Source: an uncultured Bacilli bacterium
Lineage (GTDB): Bacteria > Bacillota_I > Bacilli_A > RF39 > UBA660
Direction of reading: 5' to 3'
DNA length: 16,245 nt
Assembly (NCBI GenBank): GCA_934148995.1
Contig: CAKPDM010000021.1
Span: 1-16,245 of the forward strand
This document shows, in pieces, positions 1 through 7,886 of this stretch (the first letter of the stretch is position 1; each line of letters starts with the position of its first letter). The notes under the pieces are model-generated. The model did no database searches. It saw only the letters and a list, made by a program, of their open reading frames with translations, and had not been told where the DNA came from. The position numbers were made by a program, and so were the translations under genes.

Positions 1-621
1 TCAAATGAAACAACAATGATAGTACAGCCAATATCATATAGTAGTGATAGTTATGCAGATGCAGTAACAAACACAACAAACTCATCAATAAAGACGACTC
101 TAGATACTTGGTATAAAAATAACATGACAGCCTATACTTCGTATTTAGCAGATACAACATTTTGTAATGATAGAAGTATAAACTCAGGCTCAGGATACTT
201 AACAACTCCAACAACAACTTATGGATCATATGGTCGTTTAACATCAAGAAGAGCACCGAGTTTAAAATGTGTACAAAATAATGATAAATTTACACTTACA
301 AACGAAAGTGCAAAATTAGATTACCCAGTATCATTAATAACAGCAGATGAAGCTTCAATGGCTGGAGGAGTTTTAAGTATAGCAAATAGTAATTATTATC
401 TATATAATGGTCAATATACCTGGACGCTGTCTCCGTCTTACTTCGAGTCTCGCAGCTCTTATGCGGGCGTTTGGGGCGTGTATCCTTCGGGCAGTCTGTA
501 TCCTTGGCACAGCGTGTCGAATTCCTTCGGAGCCCGTCCAGTTATTAACCTAAAAGCAGATACACAAATTACTAAAGGTGATGGAACTTCCTTAAATCCA
601 TATGTTGTTTCAATTGGTTAA
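1..621 (+). CDS. C-terminal part of a surface-type protein with a lectin-like variable domain (5' end outside window)
   Basis: The frame is open from the first base, so the true start lies upstream; the ATG at 16 is probably internal. The 206 visible residues are rich in Thr, Ser, Asn and Tyr, as in exported proteins of low-GC Gram-positives. They end in a pattern Trp-Thr-Leu-Ser-Pro ... Gly-Ala-Arg-Pro-Val-Ile-Asn-Leu, about 135-180 residues after the ATG at 16. Such a final aromatic/Gly/Ser-rich segment ending in G-x-R-P-V resembles C-type-lectin-fold or DUF6273-like C-terminal domains; this is family resemblance judged by eye, not a search result. The codons for that segment differ strongly in composition from the rest of the gene (see the 419-540 entry). 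The TAA stop overlaps the terminator stem. The ligand and full architecture cannot be determined, since signal peptide and N-terminal domains are missing. Confidence 0.7.
   Translation, partial: SNETTMIVQPISYSSDSYADAVTNTTNSSIKTTLDTWYKNNMTAYTSYLADTTFCNDRSINSGSGYLTTPTTTYGSYGRLTSRRAPSLKCVQNNDKFTLTNESAKLDYPVSLITADEASMAGGVLSIANSNYYLYNGQYTWTLSPSYFESRSSYAGVWGVYPSGSLYPWHSVSNSFGARPVINLKADTQITKGDGTSLNPYVVSIG
419..540 (+). other. GC-rich, adenine-depleted block resembling a DGR variable region
   Basis: By my count 421-540 is about 58% G+C and 12% A, while the preceding 120 bases are about 31% G+C and 40% A. The block is in frame, begins near the Trp codon TGG at 421 and ends at the codons for Gly-Ala-Arg-Pro-Val. 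It contains many codons of the form NNC or NNT (cgc, agc, ggc, cac, tat, cct, tct) between invariant-looking Val, Ser-Gly and Leu codons. That is what adenine-specific mutagenesis of AAC/AAT codons by a diversity-generating retroelement would leave. No template repeat or reverse transcriptase is seen in this window. Recombination from another gene copy, or recent import, would also explain the composition. Confidence 0.5.
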
Positions 622-649
622 GTCTAGAAATAGACTTTTTTCTTTTTTT
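620..649 (+). terminator. Rho-independent terminator of the surface-protein gene
   Basis: AAGTCTA (620-626) pairs with TAGACTT (631-637) around a GAAA tetraloop, followed by a T-rich run. The TAA stop codon (619-621) overlaps the first stem bases. Confidence 0.85.
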
Positions 650-661
650 CTAAAAAATATA

Positions 662-691
662 TTGACGAATATTTGTTCTATGAAATATAAT
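662..691 (+). promoter_or_regulatory. Sigma-A-type promoter for addBA
   Basis: TTGACG at 662-667 and a perfect TATAAT at 686-691 are separated by 18 bp. The predicted start is near 698, giving a leader of about 27 bases before the ATG at 725. Confidence 0.75.
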
Positions 692-724
692 TGAATTATC
701 TACTTGATTAGGAAGGAAGTAACT

Positions 725-2995
725 ATGAAGTTTAGTGATAATTTATATTATATAGTACCTAATAAATTAAAAGAATCTATATTAGAAAAATTGTCTTTAA
801 TGGATAAGATTTATGATATACATTTTGATACATTAGAAGAATTCCAAGAGAAATATATCTGTAAGATAAAAAAAGACGCGCTACTTTATCTACTAGAACT
901 TGGTGATAGCTTAGATGTTATTAACTCTTATCTAAAAGTGTTACCTAGTATCGATATTAATAAAGAATATAGTTCTAAGAAATTAAAGTTTTTAAAAGAA
1001 AGAAAACAATTATTAATAGATAATAATTTATTTATTGATATTAATGATTATGCTTATTTAGAAGATAAAGAAATAATTGTGATGGGTTATCCTTTTATTG
1101 ATGATTATTTATTAAATGTCCTTGAAAAACTTAATGCTAGAGTAGTAATTGGAAAAGAAAATTGTAATATTAAAGAAGTATATGAGTATAAGACTAAGAA
1201 GGAAGAAATAGTAGCTTTAGCTCTTCGAATAAGGGAGTTAAATGAAAAGAACATTCATTATAGTAATATTTATATTGCTGGAGTAGATGATGATAGTAAG
1301 TTTTTAATGAAAGATATATTTAAAGACTTTGATATACCCTATCAAGAAGAAAGTGTGTCCTTTTTAGCTACTATTACTGGAAAGAAATATTTAGATAGTA
1401 AAGATTTGAACATTATCAAAGATACTGATTTATTAAAACGAATAGTTAGAATAGAAGAAGAATTGTCCTGCTTTGAAGATAGTAAATACTATGACTTGTT
1501 ATTAGAAAACGAATTAAAAAAAGTTAGAGTACCTTGTAAAAGAGAGATTGATAGTGTTAACTTTTTAGAAGAAGTCTTTGAGGTGCCTTATCTTCTTAGT
1601 GATGACGATTATCTATTTCTTATATCATTAGTACAGAATAAATATCCAAAAATATATAAAGATGATGATTATTTATCTGATAAGCAAAAGAAGAACCTTG
1701 GTTTAATAACTAGTATGGAAAAGAATAAGAATAGTAAATTTGCTTTCCTATACTCCTTATCTACTATTAAGAATTTTACTTGTAGTTATGCTTTATCAAC
1801 ATTGCAAGATGAGTGGTTAGCATCATCTGTTTTTTCTGAATATAAAGTTGTTACTAAATATGATGATACTTATCTTGCTAAGTATAGTGATAAATATAAT
1901 CGAAAGTATCTAGGTGAGTTACTTGATAATTACTATATGTATGGTGAGAAGGGTAAAGACTTAGATTTGTTATTTTCAAGTTATCACTTTTTTGACTATG
2001 AAACATATGAACACGACTTTACTAGTTTTAACATACCAAAAGAAGAACTAGTATTGTCTTATTCTAGTATTGATGATTACGCTTTATGTCCATTTAAGTA
2101 TTACCTAAAATATGTCTTGAAACTAGATGAGTTTGAAGAGAGTTTTTCGCAGAAATTAGGAATTGTTTATCATGCGGTATTGTCATCATCCTATAAAGAT
2201 AACTTTGATTTTGAGAATAGTTTTACTTATCAAAAGAATAAATTAGAATGGAATAGTAAAGAAGAATATTTTATTAATAAATTAAAAGATGAACTTAAAC
2301 TAGTCATTGATTGGAATAAAGAGATGGAATTTCATTCTGGACTTACTGTACCATTACTTGAAAAAAGAATAGAGTTACAACTTAGTGATGATATTAAAAT
2401 TAAAGGCTTCATTGATAAGATATTATTAAGAGAAAAAGATGGTAAGACTTATTATGCTATTTTTGATTATAAGACAGGTAAGATAAATTTTAATCTTGAT
2501 TATTTAGATTATGGTTTACATCTTCAACTTCCTATCTATGCTTATTTACTAGAAAAGAGTAATCAAGATAAGAAAATGGAATTAGCTGGTTTATTCTATC
2601 AGATGTTATTAGTTAAAAATAATGATATAGAAGAGCGAAAAAAAAGCTTTAAAGTGTTTGGAATAACAGCAGATGATATGACTACTTTGGAGCTATTAGA
2701 TGAAGAATATGAAAATAGTAGCTGGATTAAAAATTTATCAGTTACTAAACAAGGAACTTTATCAAGATATTTAAAAACGATAACAGAAGAAGAAAAGCAA
2801 GAAATGTTCGAAAGAATCGAAAAAACGATACTATCTTTTGCTAGAGGTATTAGAACCTGTAATTATAGTATTAGTCCAAAGATTGAAAATAAAATAAATA
2901 TAAGTTGTATGTACTGTCCATTTGCTTCTGTTTGTTATCATGAGAAGAAAGATGAAGTAATTATTGAAAAGAAGGAAGAAGAGGTGATTAGCTGA
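725..2995 (+). CDS. addB: AddB-like helicase-nuclease subunit (PD-(D/E)XK nuclease with four-Cys iron-sulfur site), compact form
   Basis: Subunit B of the AddAB helicase-nuclease, which resects double-strand breaks for RecA-dependent repair in the cytoplasm. The C-terminal third carries the AddB nuclease hallmarks: Cys455 in C-P-F-K-Y, His483 in G-I-V-Y-H, Asp564 in G-F-I-D-K, Asp581 and Lys583 in F-D-Y-K-T-G, then Cys728, Cys731 and Cys737. In known AddB the four cysteines hold a 4Fe-4S cluster that staples the nuclease domain. At 756 residues it is much shorter than the roughly 1,170-residue Bacillus protein, and I see no Walker A motif near the N-terminus, so the helicase-like half is reduced. 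A TTG at 704 is in frame, but GGAAGG at 711-716 sits correctly for the ATG at 725, which I prefer. The stop overlaps the addA start (TGATG). Confidence 0.85.
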   Translation: MKFSDNLYYIVPNKLKESILEKLSLMDKIYDIHFDTLEEFQEKYICKIKKDALLYLLELGDSLDVINSYLKVLPSIDINKEYSSKKLKFLKERKQLLIDNNLFIDINDYAYLEDKEIIVMGYPFIDDYLLNVLEKLNARVVIGKENCNIKEVYEYKTKKEEIVALALRIRELNEKNIHYSNIYIAGVDDDSKFLMKDIFKDFDIPYQEESVSFLATITGKKYLDSKDLNIIKDTDLLKRIVRIEEELSCFEDSKYYDLLLENELKKVRVPCKREIDSVNFLEEVFEVPYLLSDDDYLFLISLVQNKYPKIYKDDDYLSDKQKKNLGLITSMEKNKNSKFAFLYSLSTIKNFTCSYALSTLQDEWLASSVFSEYKVVTKYDDTYLAKYSDKYNRKYLGELLDNYYMYGEKGKDLDLLFSSYHFFDYETYEHDFTSFNIPKEELVLSYSSIDDYALCPFKYYLKYVLKLDEFEESFSQKLGIVYHAVLSSSYKDNFDFENSFTYQKNKLEWNSKEEYFINKLKDELKLVIDWNKEMEFHSGLTVPLLEKRIELQLSDDIKIKGFIDKILLREKDGKTYYAIFDYKTGKINFNLDYLDYGLHLQLPIYAYLLEKSNQDKKMELAGLFYQMLLVKNNDIEERKKSFKVFGITADDMTTLELLDEEYENSSWIKNLSVTKQGTLSRYLKTITEEEKQEMFERIEKTILSFARGIRTCNYSISPKIENKINISCMYCPFASVCYHEKKDEVIIEKKEEEVIS

Positions 2996-5900
2996 TGCCT
3001 AAATTTACAGAAGAACAACAAAGAGCGATTGATTTAGAAGGAGAAAATATCTTAGTAAGTGCTGGAGCAGGAAGTGGAAAAACAGCTGTCTTATCAGAAC
3101 GTGTCTTAAGAAAGGTAATGGGAGGTGTTCCAGTTAATCAGCTTCTAATCTTGACATTTACAAAAAAAGCGGCTAGTGAGATGAAAGAACGTATTAGAAA
3201 AAAACTAAGAAAAGCTAATCTTACTAGTCAGTTAGAATTACTAGATAGTAGTTTTATTACTACTTTTGATGCATATTCTATGGCGATAGTAAAAAAATAT
3301 GCTGACAACTTAAATATTTCTCGTAATTTAGAAGTAATGGATGATGTTATTTTATCTTTAAAAGAAGATGAAATAATAGATGAAATTTTTAAAGAATATT
3401 ATGATAATAAAGATGAGAGATTTTATCATTTTTTAGATGCTTTTACCTTTAAAGATGATAAAGAGATAAAAACTAAAATTAAGAAAATGTTAGCTTCCTT
3501 AGAACTAGTACTTGATCTTGACTCTTATTTAGATAATTACTTAGATGATTATTATAAAAAAGAAAATCTTGAAAAGTATCTTAATGAATACTTGAAATTG
3601 ATTAATGAAAAAGATAACTATTTAAGAGAATTAATTAATGACTTTCTAAGAATGATTGATGATAAATATCATGCTAAAGTAATTGATATTACTAGTGGTT
3701 ACCTTAATAGTCATAGTTATAAAGAGATAAAAGAAAACTTAGAATTTAAAATACCTAACTTACCAAGAGGTAGTGAAGAAGAGGTTAAAAATCTAAAGAA
3801 AACTATTAATGAAAAACAAGAAGAGTTAAAGAATTTAATGATTTATGATGAAGAAACTGATTATATTAAATCTTTAGAGAATACTTATTCTTATGTTTCT
3901 ATGCTTTTAGAAATAATTAATAAACTGCGAAGGAAAATTTGGGAGTTTAAGACGGGTGAAAATGCTTATACTTTTTTAGATGTTGAAAAATTAGCTATTA
4001 AACTAGTGAAAGACTATGAAGAAGTAAGAGAAGAGTTAAAGAATAGTTATCAAGAAATATTAATAGATGAGTATCAAGATACTAATGACATTCAAGAAAC
4101 ATTTATTTCTTATATAGCTAAAAACAATGTCTATATGGTTGGAGATATTAAACAGTCGATTTATCGTTTCCGTAATGCTAATCCGATGTTATTTCAGGAA
4201 AAGTATGATAATTATAAAATTCATAATGGTGGAACAGTAATCGATTTATCAAAGAACTTTCGAAGTAGAAGAGAAGTAATTGATACTATTAATAATTTAT
4301 TTTGTCATATAATGGATCAAGATATTGGCGGAGCTAATTATTTTGATGGGCATGCGATGATATTTGGTAACTTAACTTATGAAAATGCTGCTAAAGTTGA
4401 TGATAATTGTGATATGGAGATATTAACATATAATAATGAAGATAAGACTTTTGAGACAAGAGAAAAAGAAGCTTTTTTAATAGCAAGTGATATTAAAAAA
4501 CAAATAGCTTCAAAAAGATTGGTCTTTGATAAGGATAAAGAAATATTAAGAGAAGTAGATTATCAAGATATTGCTATCTTACTTGATAGATCAACTGACT
4601 TTACTTTATATAAACAAGTATTTGAATATTTAGGAATACCAATTACTTTATGGCAGAGTGAAAATGCTAAGGCTTCTTATGACTTAGAGATAGTTAAAAA
4701 TTTATTTTTACTTGGTAAGAAAATATACTTAAATGAATATGACACTTTATTTAAACTTACTTATGTCTCTCTTGCTAGAAGTTTCTTATATAGTATGGAT
4801 GATGCTGATATTTATCATACAATAATGGAAAATAAGTATAGAGATAGTAAGTTATATCAAGACTTTTCTAAACTTGTTAAAGACTATGAGATACTTTCTC
4901 CTATTAGTTACTTTAATAAAATATTAGAAATAACTGATTATACCAATAAGCTAACTAAAATTGGTAAAGTAGCTGTTTACCGGTCAAGACTTGAATACTT
5001 CTATAAAATGATTAGCAATTTAGAAAATAAAAATAAAGATTTATTAGAAGTTACTGATTATTTGGAAAGCTTATGTAATACCGAGTTAGAAGTTAAATTA
5101 TCATTATCTAAGAGTGATAGTAATAGTGTTAAAGTAATGACGATTCATACTTCTAAAGGACTTGAATATCCACTATGTTATTTTGCTGGTTTTTCTAAAA
5201 AGTTTAATGATTCTGATAATAAAGAAACTGTATTCTTTGATAGGAATTATGGTATTGTTATACCAGATTTAGAAAAAGATACAGATTTAATAACGAAAAG
5301 ATTAGTTGTTGCTAAAAATAGACAGGAAGATATTAGTGAAAAGATAAGATTATTTTATGTAGCATTAACCCGTGCTAGAGAAAAGATAATTATTGTTATG
5401 CCAAAGCAGGAAGAAATAAAAGAGATGAAAGATATTGTTCCCCGTGAAGAAAGACTTGGTTATCGCTCTTTTATGGATATGATGATAAGTGTTTTAGAAG
5501 AATTTAGTAATAATGTTACTAATATTAGTGAAATACCAGATATTAGTAAAGCTTATTTAAATCGTAAAGAGATAGTTAAAGAAGCTAAAGGAGAATTATC
5601 ACCGATAACATTTATTAAATCTAACTATCAAATAAGTGAAGAAGAACAAGTAAAATTTTCTAAAGAGACAGTTGCTAAGCGAACAATGGAAAAATTAAAA
5701 GCAATGGAATATGGAACTCATATTCATGAACTTTTTGAAAGATTAGATATTAAAAATAAGGTATTACCAAAAAATATTGGTCCAAGAGAAGAAAAACTTT
5801 TAACAGCTTTTCTAGAACAAGATTTCTTTAAAGATTGTAGTGATATGAAAATATTAAAAGAATATGAATTTATTACCTATGAAGATAATACTAAATTGCA

Positions 5901-6093
5901 TGGTAAAATTGATTTATTATTGATAGGGGATACTTCTGCTATAATAGTTGATTATAAATTAAGAAATGTTAATGATAGGGCCTATTTGAACCAGTTAGCC
6001 GGTTATAAAAAAGTAATAGAAAAGAAACTCTCTTTACCGGTTACTTGCTATTTATATTCTATTTTAGAGGAAAAATTCATAAATATAATTTAG
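2995..6093 (+). CDS. addA: AddA, ATP-dependent helicase/nuclease subunit A (UvrD-like SF1)
   Basis: Motor and nuclease subunit of AddAB: unwinds DNA 3'-5' using ATP and cleaves one strand with its C-terminal nuclease. All SF1A motifs are visible: Q-motif region (T-E-E-Q-Q, 5-9), Walker A G-A-G-S-G-K-T (24-30), motif Ia T-F-T-K-K-A-A-S-E-M, Walker B I-D-E-Y-Q-D with Asp358-Glu359, motif III G-D-I-K-Q-S-I-Y-R-F-R (383-393), N-F-R-S-R (motif IV), T-I-H-T-S-K-G-L-E (716-724) and Y-V-A-L-T-R-A-R (788-795). The C-terminal nuclease has His911, Asp973, Asp986 and Lys988 (V-D-Y-K). Length 1,032 residues is slightly short against about 1,230 in Bacillus. Translation is coupled to addB by a one-base overlap, with AGGTG at 2982-2986 as ribosome binding site. 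It is the last gene of the operon; no clear terminator follows before the next promoter. Confidence 0.96.
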   Translation: MPKFTEEQQRAIDLEGENILVSAGAGSGKTAVLSERVLRKVMGGVPVNQLLILTFTKKAASEMKERIRKKLRKANLTSQLELLDSSFITTFDAYSMAIVKKYADNLNISRNLEVMDDVILSLKEDEIIDEIFKEYYDNKDERFYHFLDAFTFKDDKEIKTKIKKMLASLELVLDLDSYLDNYLDDYYKKENLEKYLNEYLKLINEKDNYLRELINDFLRMIDDKYHAKVIDITSGYLNSHSYKEIKENLEFKIPNLPRGSEEEVKNLKKTINEKQEELKNLMIYDEETDYIKSLENTYSYVSMLLEIINKLRRKIWEFKTGENAYTFLDVEKLAIKLVKDYEEVREELKNSYQEILIDEYQDTNDIQETFISYIAKNNVYMVGDIKQSIYRFRNANPMLFQEKYDNYKIHNGGTVIDLSKNFRSRREVIDTINNLFCHIMDQDIGGANYFDGHAMIFGNLTYENAAKVDDNCDMEILTYNNEDKTFETREKEAFLIASDIKKQIASKRLVFDKDKEILREVDYQDIAILLDRSTDFTLYKQVFEYLGIPITLWQSENAKASYDLEIVKNLFLLGKKIYLNEYDTLFKLTYVSLARSFLYSMDDADIYHTIMENKYRDSKLYQDFSKLVKDYEILSPISYFNKILEITDYTNKLTKIGKVAVYRSRLEYFYKMISNLENKNKDLLEVTDYLESLCNTELEVKLSLSKSDSNSVKVMTIHTSKGLEYPLCYFAGFSKKFNDSDNKETVFFDRNYGIVIPDLEKDTDLITKRLVVAKNRQEDISEKIRLFYVALTRAREKIIIVMPKQEEIKEMKDIVPREERLGYRSFMDMMISVLEEFSNNVTNISEIPDISKAYLNRKEIVKEAKGELSPITFIKSNYQISEEEQVKFSKETVAKRTMEKLKAMEYGTHIHELFERLDIKNKVLPKNIGPREEKLLTAFLEQDFFKDCSDMKILKEYEFITYEDNTKLHGKIDLLLIGDTSAIIVDYKLRNVNDRAYLNQLAGYKKVIEKKLSLPVTCYLYSILEEKFINII

Positions 6094-6132
6094 ATAAATT
6101 AATTACTTGTTAACTGTTAAAACAAAAAAAGT

Positions 6133-6161
6133 TTGACAAAAACTGACAATTGTAGTATAAT
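6133..6161 (+). promoter_or_regulatory. Full-consensus sigma-A promoter
   Basis: TTGACA (6133-6138), a 17-bp spacer and TATAAT (6156-6161) match both consensus hexamers perfectly. The expected start is near 6168, leaving a leader of about 40 bases that contains two purine-rich stretches: an early AGGGG (6180-6184) and the real Shine-Dalgarno AAGGGGG (6194-6200). Confidence 0.9.
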
Positions 6162-6208
6162 ATTAGCAACTTCAGAGATAGGGGATAACAATAAAGGGGG
6201 TTACGGCT

Positions 6209-6628
6209 ATGGAGAAGTCATACATATTTGAATATTTGGATGAAAACAGCTTTAAAAAGAGAGAACGTTCAGTTAGAAAGTATAACATGTTAGCTTATAA
6301 AAAATTAACATTTGAATACTATCCCACAATTCGTTCAGGAAAGTTTTTAGGTAAAAAAATTGGTGAAGATAAGAAAGCTCAAACAGAGAGTTATGAATTA
6401 AAATTACCAACTGATGAATCTTTTGCTAAAGTACATGGAGAAATCGTTGTTCATTATACTGTATACTTAGATAAAAAAGTAGTATTATTAACTAATATTA
6501 CTCCCGAAGGTATTTTAGATGAAGGACATCGTGCAGAACTTTCTACTTATAAAGGTGTTATGATATCTAAAACAGATCCAGAAAGAGATATGTTTAAAAT
6601 AAACCTATTAAATATGTTAAATAAATAG
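6209..6628 (+). CDS. Conserved-type hypothetical protein, small and basic, monocistronic
   Basis: I do not recognise this 139-residue protein. It has no signal peptide, no membrane segment and no cysteine. The N-terminal 60 residues are rich in Lys, Arg and Tyr; the middle (about 75-105) reads as alternating hydrophobic strands (V-H-G-E-I-V-V-H-Y-T-V-Y-L and K-K-V-V-L-L-T-N-I), suggesting a small beta-rich or alpha/beta cytosolic fold. It is transcribed alone from a perfect-consensus promoter, has a strong Shine-Dalgarno site (AAGGGGG, 8 bases before the ATG) and its own terminator, so high expression is likely. The coding composition matches its neighbours. The basic N-terminus could suggest nucleic-acid or ribosome contact, but that is speculation; nothing in the sequence fixes a function. 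Confidence 0.85.
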   Translation: MEKSYIFEYLDENSFKKRERSVRKYNMLAYKKLTFEYYPTIRSGKFLGKKIGEDKKAQTESYELKLPTDESFAKVHGEIVVHYTVYLDKKVVLLTNITPEGILDEGHRAELSTYKGVMISKTDPERDMFKINLLNMLNK

Positions 6629-6653
6629 ACTTGTGTTTTGGCAAGTCTTTTAT
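6627..6653 (+). terminator. Rho-independent terminator overlapping the stop codon
   Basis: AGACTTG (6627-6633) pairs perfectly with CAAGTCT (6642-6648), then TTTATT follows. The TAG stop (6626-6628) lies within the base of the stem. The T-run is short, so termination may be incomplete. Confidence 0.7.
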
Positions 6654-6681
6654 TGTAAGTATATGTTTAGTGTGTTATACT
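6653..6681 (+). promoter_or_regulatory. Promoter with extended -10
   Basis: TTGTAA (6653-6658), 17-bp spacer and TATACT (6676-6681) preceded by TGT (6673-6675), an extended -10 element. It partly overlaps the tail of the preceding terminator. Confidence 0.6.
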
Positions 6682-6700
6682 TCATTATAGAGAGGTGTAT

Positions 6701-7438
6701 ATGAAAAAAGAAGAATACTTGAATGAAGAGAAATATCAGAAAGGAAAAAGAAAGGTAGTTATTATCTCTATAGTTGTCTTAGTAATAGGCTTACTACTAG
6801 GTGGGACTTTAATAGGAGTAGGAGTGACGAAACAGTTTAAAATTAACGATGACTATTCGAGTTCTAACAAAGAGAAGATCGCTACTGATTTAGCAACAGA
6901 AAAGACAAATTTAACTACTACTAAGACAAAACTTGAAGAAAAGATTAAACCAGTGAAAGATGAGATAAAACAACTAGAAAGAGAAACTTTTACTGGCTTT
7001 GATGCTAATTATTATGCAAGACAAGATAAAATAGAAGAATTAGAAAAGAGTATTTCTGAAGACGAAAATTCAATCAGTGCTATAGAAGAGGCTTTAAGTG
7101 ATAGTTTTTCTTCTTGTGAATTTGGTACTAATAGTTATACCGAAAAATATTGTTCATTAAAGAAACAATTAGATGATCTTGACGATGAATTCAATAAAAA
7201 ATCTGCTACTTTTTCTACAATTCCGTTCTACATGTTTGGCGGTTTTGTAATTATTGCTAGTTGCATGATTGCTGGTTCTATCTATGCCTTTGCTAAGAGA
7301 AGAGAAATTCTTTCTTTTACAACTCAGCAAGTAATGCCGGTTGCTCAAGAAGGAATGGAAAAAATGGCTCCAACAGTAGGTAATGTTGCTAAGGAGATAA
7401 CCAAGGGTATTAAAGCTGGTTTAAAAGATGACGAATAG
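6701..7438 (+). CDS. Membrane protein: two TM helices flanking an extracytoplasmic coiled coil
   Basis: I cannot assign a family. The 245-residue protein has a charged N-terminus (K/E/R-rich, 1-18), a first membrane helix at about 19-42, a charged heptad-like stretch at about 56-135 rich in Lys, Glu and Leu that should form a coiled coil, a pair of cysteines (139 and 151) and a second helix at about 172-198, then a hydrophilic C-terminal tail after K-R-R. The positive-inside rule puts both ends in the cytoplasm and the coiled coil outside, where the two cysteines could form a disulfide. A GTG at 6695 is in frame, but it lies in the ribosome-binding site (GAGG, 6692-6695), so the ATG at 6701 is the likely start. 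The gene stands alone between its own promoter and terminator. An envelope-organising or adhesion-related role is possible but unproven. Confidence 0.85.
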   Translation: MKKEEYLNEEKYQKGKRKVVIISIVVLVIGLLLGGTLIGVGVTKQFKINDDYSSSNKEKIATDLATEKTNLTTTKTKLEEKIKPVKDEIKQLERETFTGFDANYYARQDKIEELEKSISEDENSISAIEEALSDSFSSCEFGTNSYTEKYCSLKKQLDDLDDEFNKKSATFSTIPFYMFGGFVIIASCMIAGSIYAFAKRREILSFTTQQVMPVAQEGMEKMAPTVGNVAKEITKGIKAGLKDDE

Positions 7439-7452
7439 TTAAAAGTTGAAAA

Positions 7453-7482
7453 AAATATGCAAAAAGACTTGCATATTTTTTT
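7453..7482 (+). terminator. Rho-independent terminator
   Basis: AAATATGCAA (7453-7462) pairs with TTGCATATTT (7469-7478) around a 6-base loop, running into a T-rich tract to 7482. Confidence 0.85.
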
Positions 7483-7518
7483 AGTTTATTATATATTAAT
7501 AGTGTTGTTGTTACATAT

Positions 7519-7595
7519 GTCTCAGTAGCTCAGCTGGATAGAGCATCGCCCTTCTAAGGCGAGTGTCATGGGTTCGAATCCCCTCTGGGACACCA
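7519..7595 (+). tRNA. tRNA-Arg (anticodon UCU), CCA encoded
   Basis: The 77 bases fold as a full cloverleaf: acceptor 7519-7525 with 7585-7591 (one G-U pair), D arm GCTC/GAGC, anticodon stem TCGCC/GGCGA with loop CTTCTAA, anticodon TCT at 7553-7555, variable loop GTGTC, and T arm with loop TTCGAAT. CCA is encoded at 7593-7595. It reads AGA, expected to be the main Arg codon in such A+T-rich DNA. The T stem carries one mismatch (T at 7569 against C at 7583). A TATATT at 7492-7497 is a possible -10 box, but no good -35 accompanies it. Confidence 0.95.
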
Positions 7596-7605
7596 TTATT
7601 GATTT

Positions 7606-7640
7606 AAAAGCCTTGATTTATAAGGCTTTTTTTCTTTTTT
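7606..7640 (+). terminator. Rho-independent terminator of the tRNA
   Basis: AAAGCCTT (7607-7614) pairs with AAGGCTTT (7622-7629) around a 7-base loop, followed by T7CT6. This block is imperfectly repeated at 8314-8351. Confidence 0.85.
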
Positions 7641-7645
7641 ACTCT
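7606..7645 (+). repeat. Direct repeat copy A: terminator plus T-tract downstream of tRNA-Arg
   Basis: Starts AAAAG-C-CTTGA and ends in the 17-base string TTTTTCTTTTTTACTCT (7629-7645). A second copy with the same order of elements is at 8314-8351. The two copies bracket the frameshifted gene at 7887-8304. Confidence 0.55.
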
Positions 7646-7886
7646 CAAAATTACTCCTAGTTTTATTCTCAAATGCATTTATCGGTAATTTATGCTATAT
7701 CATTTCTTACTTTATTTTACACTATCTAAATCTTCTTTAGGCTCTTCAGAAATCCCAACTAGATGTAAGACTCGAACTTTTTAAGATAATAAAACCTACT
7801 TTCAGAAAAAAAATGGGAGTAGTTTTATTTTTGATCTTTTAAGATATCATCAATATGTTATAGAATGCTTATATAGGGAGGTTTAT
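7646..7886. other. Intergenic, probably relic DNA
   Basis: No credible gene. A hairpin-like inverted pair, AATAAAACCTACT (7788-7800) against AGTAGTTTTATT (7819-7830), carries one bulge and could act as a weak terminator. A 22-codon minus-strand stretch (7712-7780) reads like coding sequence but is bounded by stops on both sides. TTGATC at 7831 is a possible -35 box for the following gene; its -10 partner is poor. Confidence 0.4.

Noticed and set aside
1..621. Reverse transcriptase or template repeat for the suspected variable region
   Set aside because: No reverse-transcriptase motif and no second copy of the GC-rich block was seen by eye anywhere in the window; they would have to lie outside it.
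7712..7780. Minus-strand 22-codon stretch reading V-R-V-L-H-L-V-G-I-S-E-E-P
   Set aside because: Bounded by stops on both sides, no start and no family match; could be a relic but cannot be supported.
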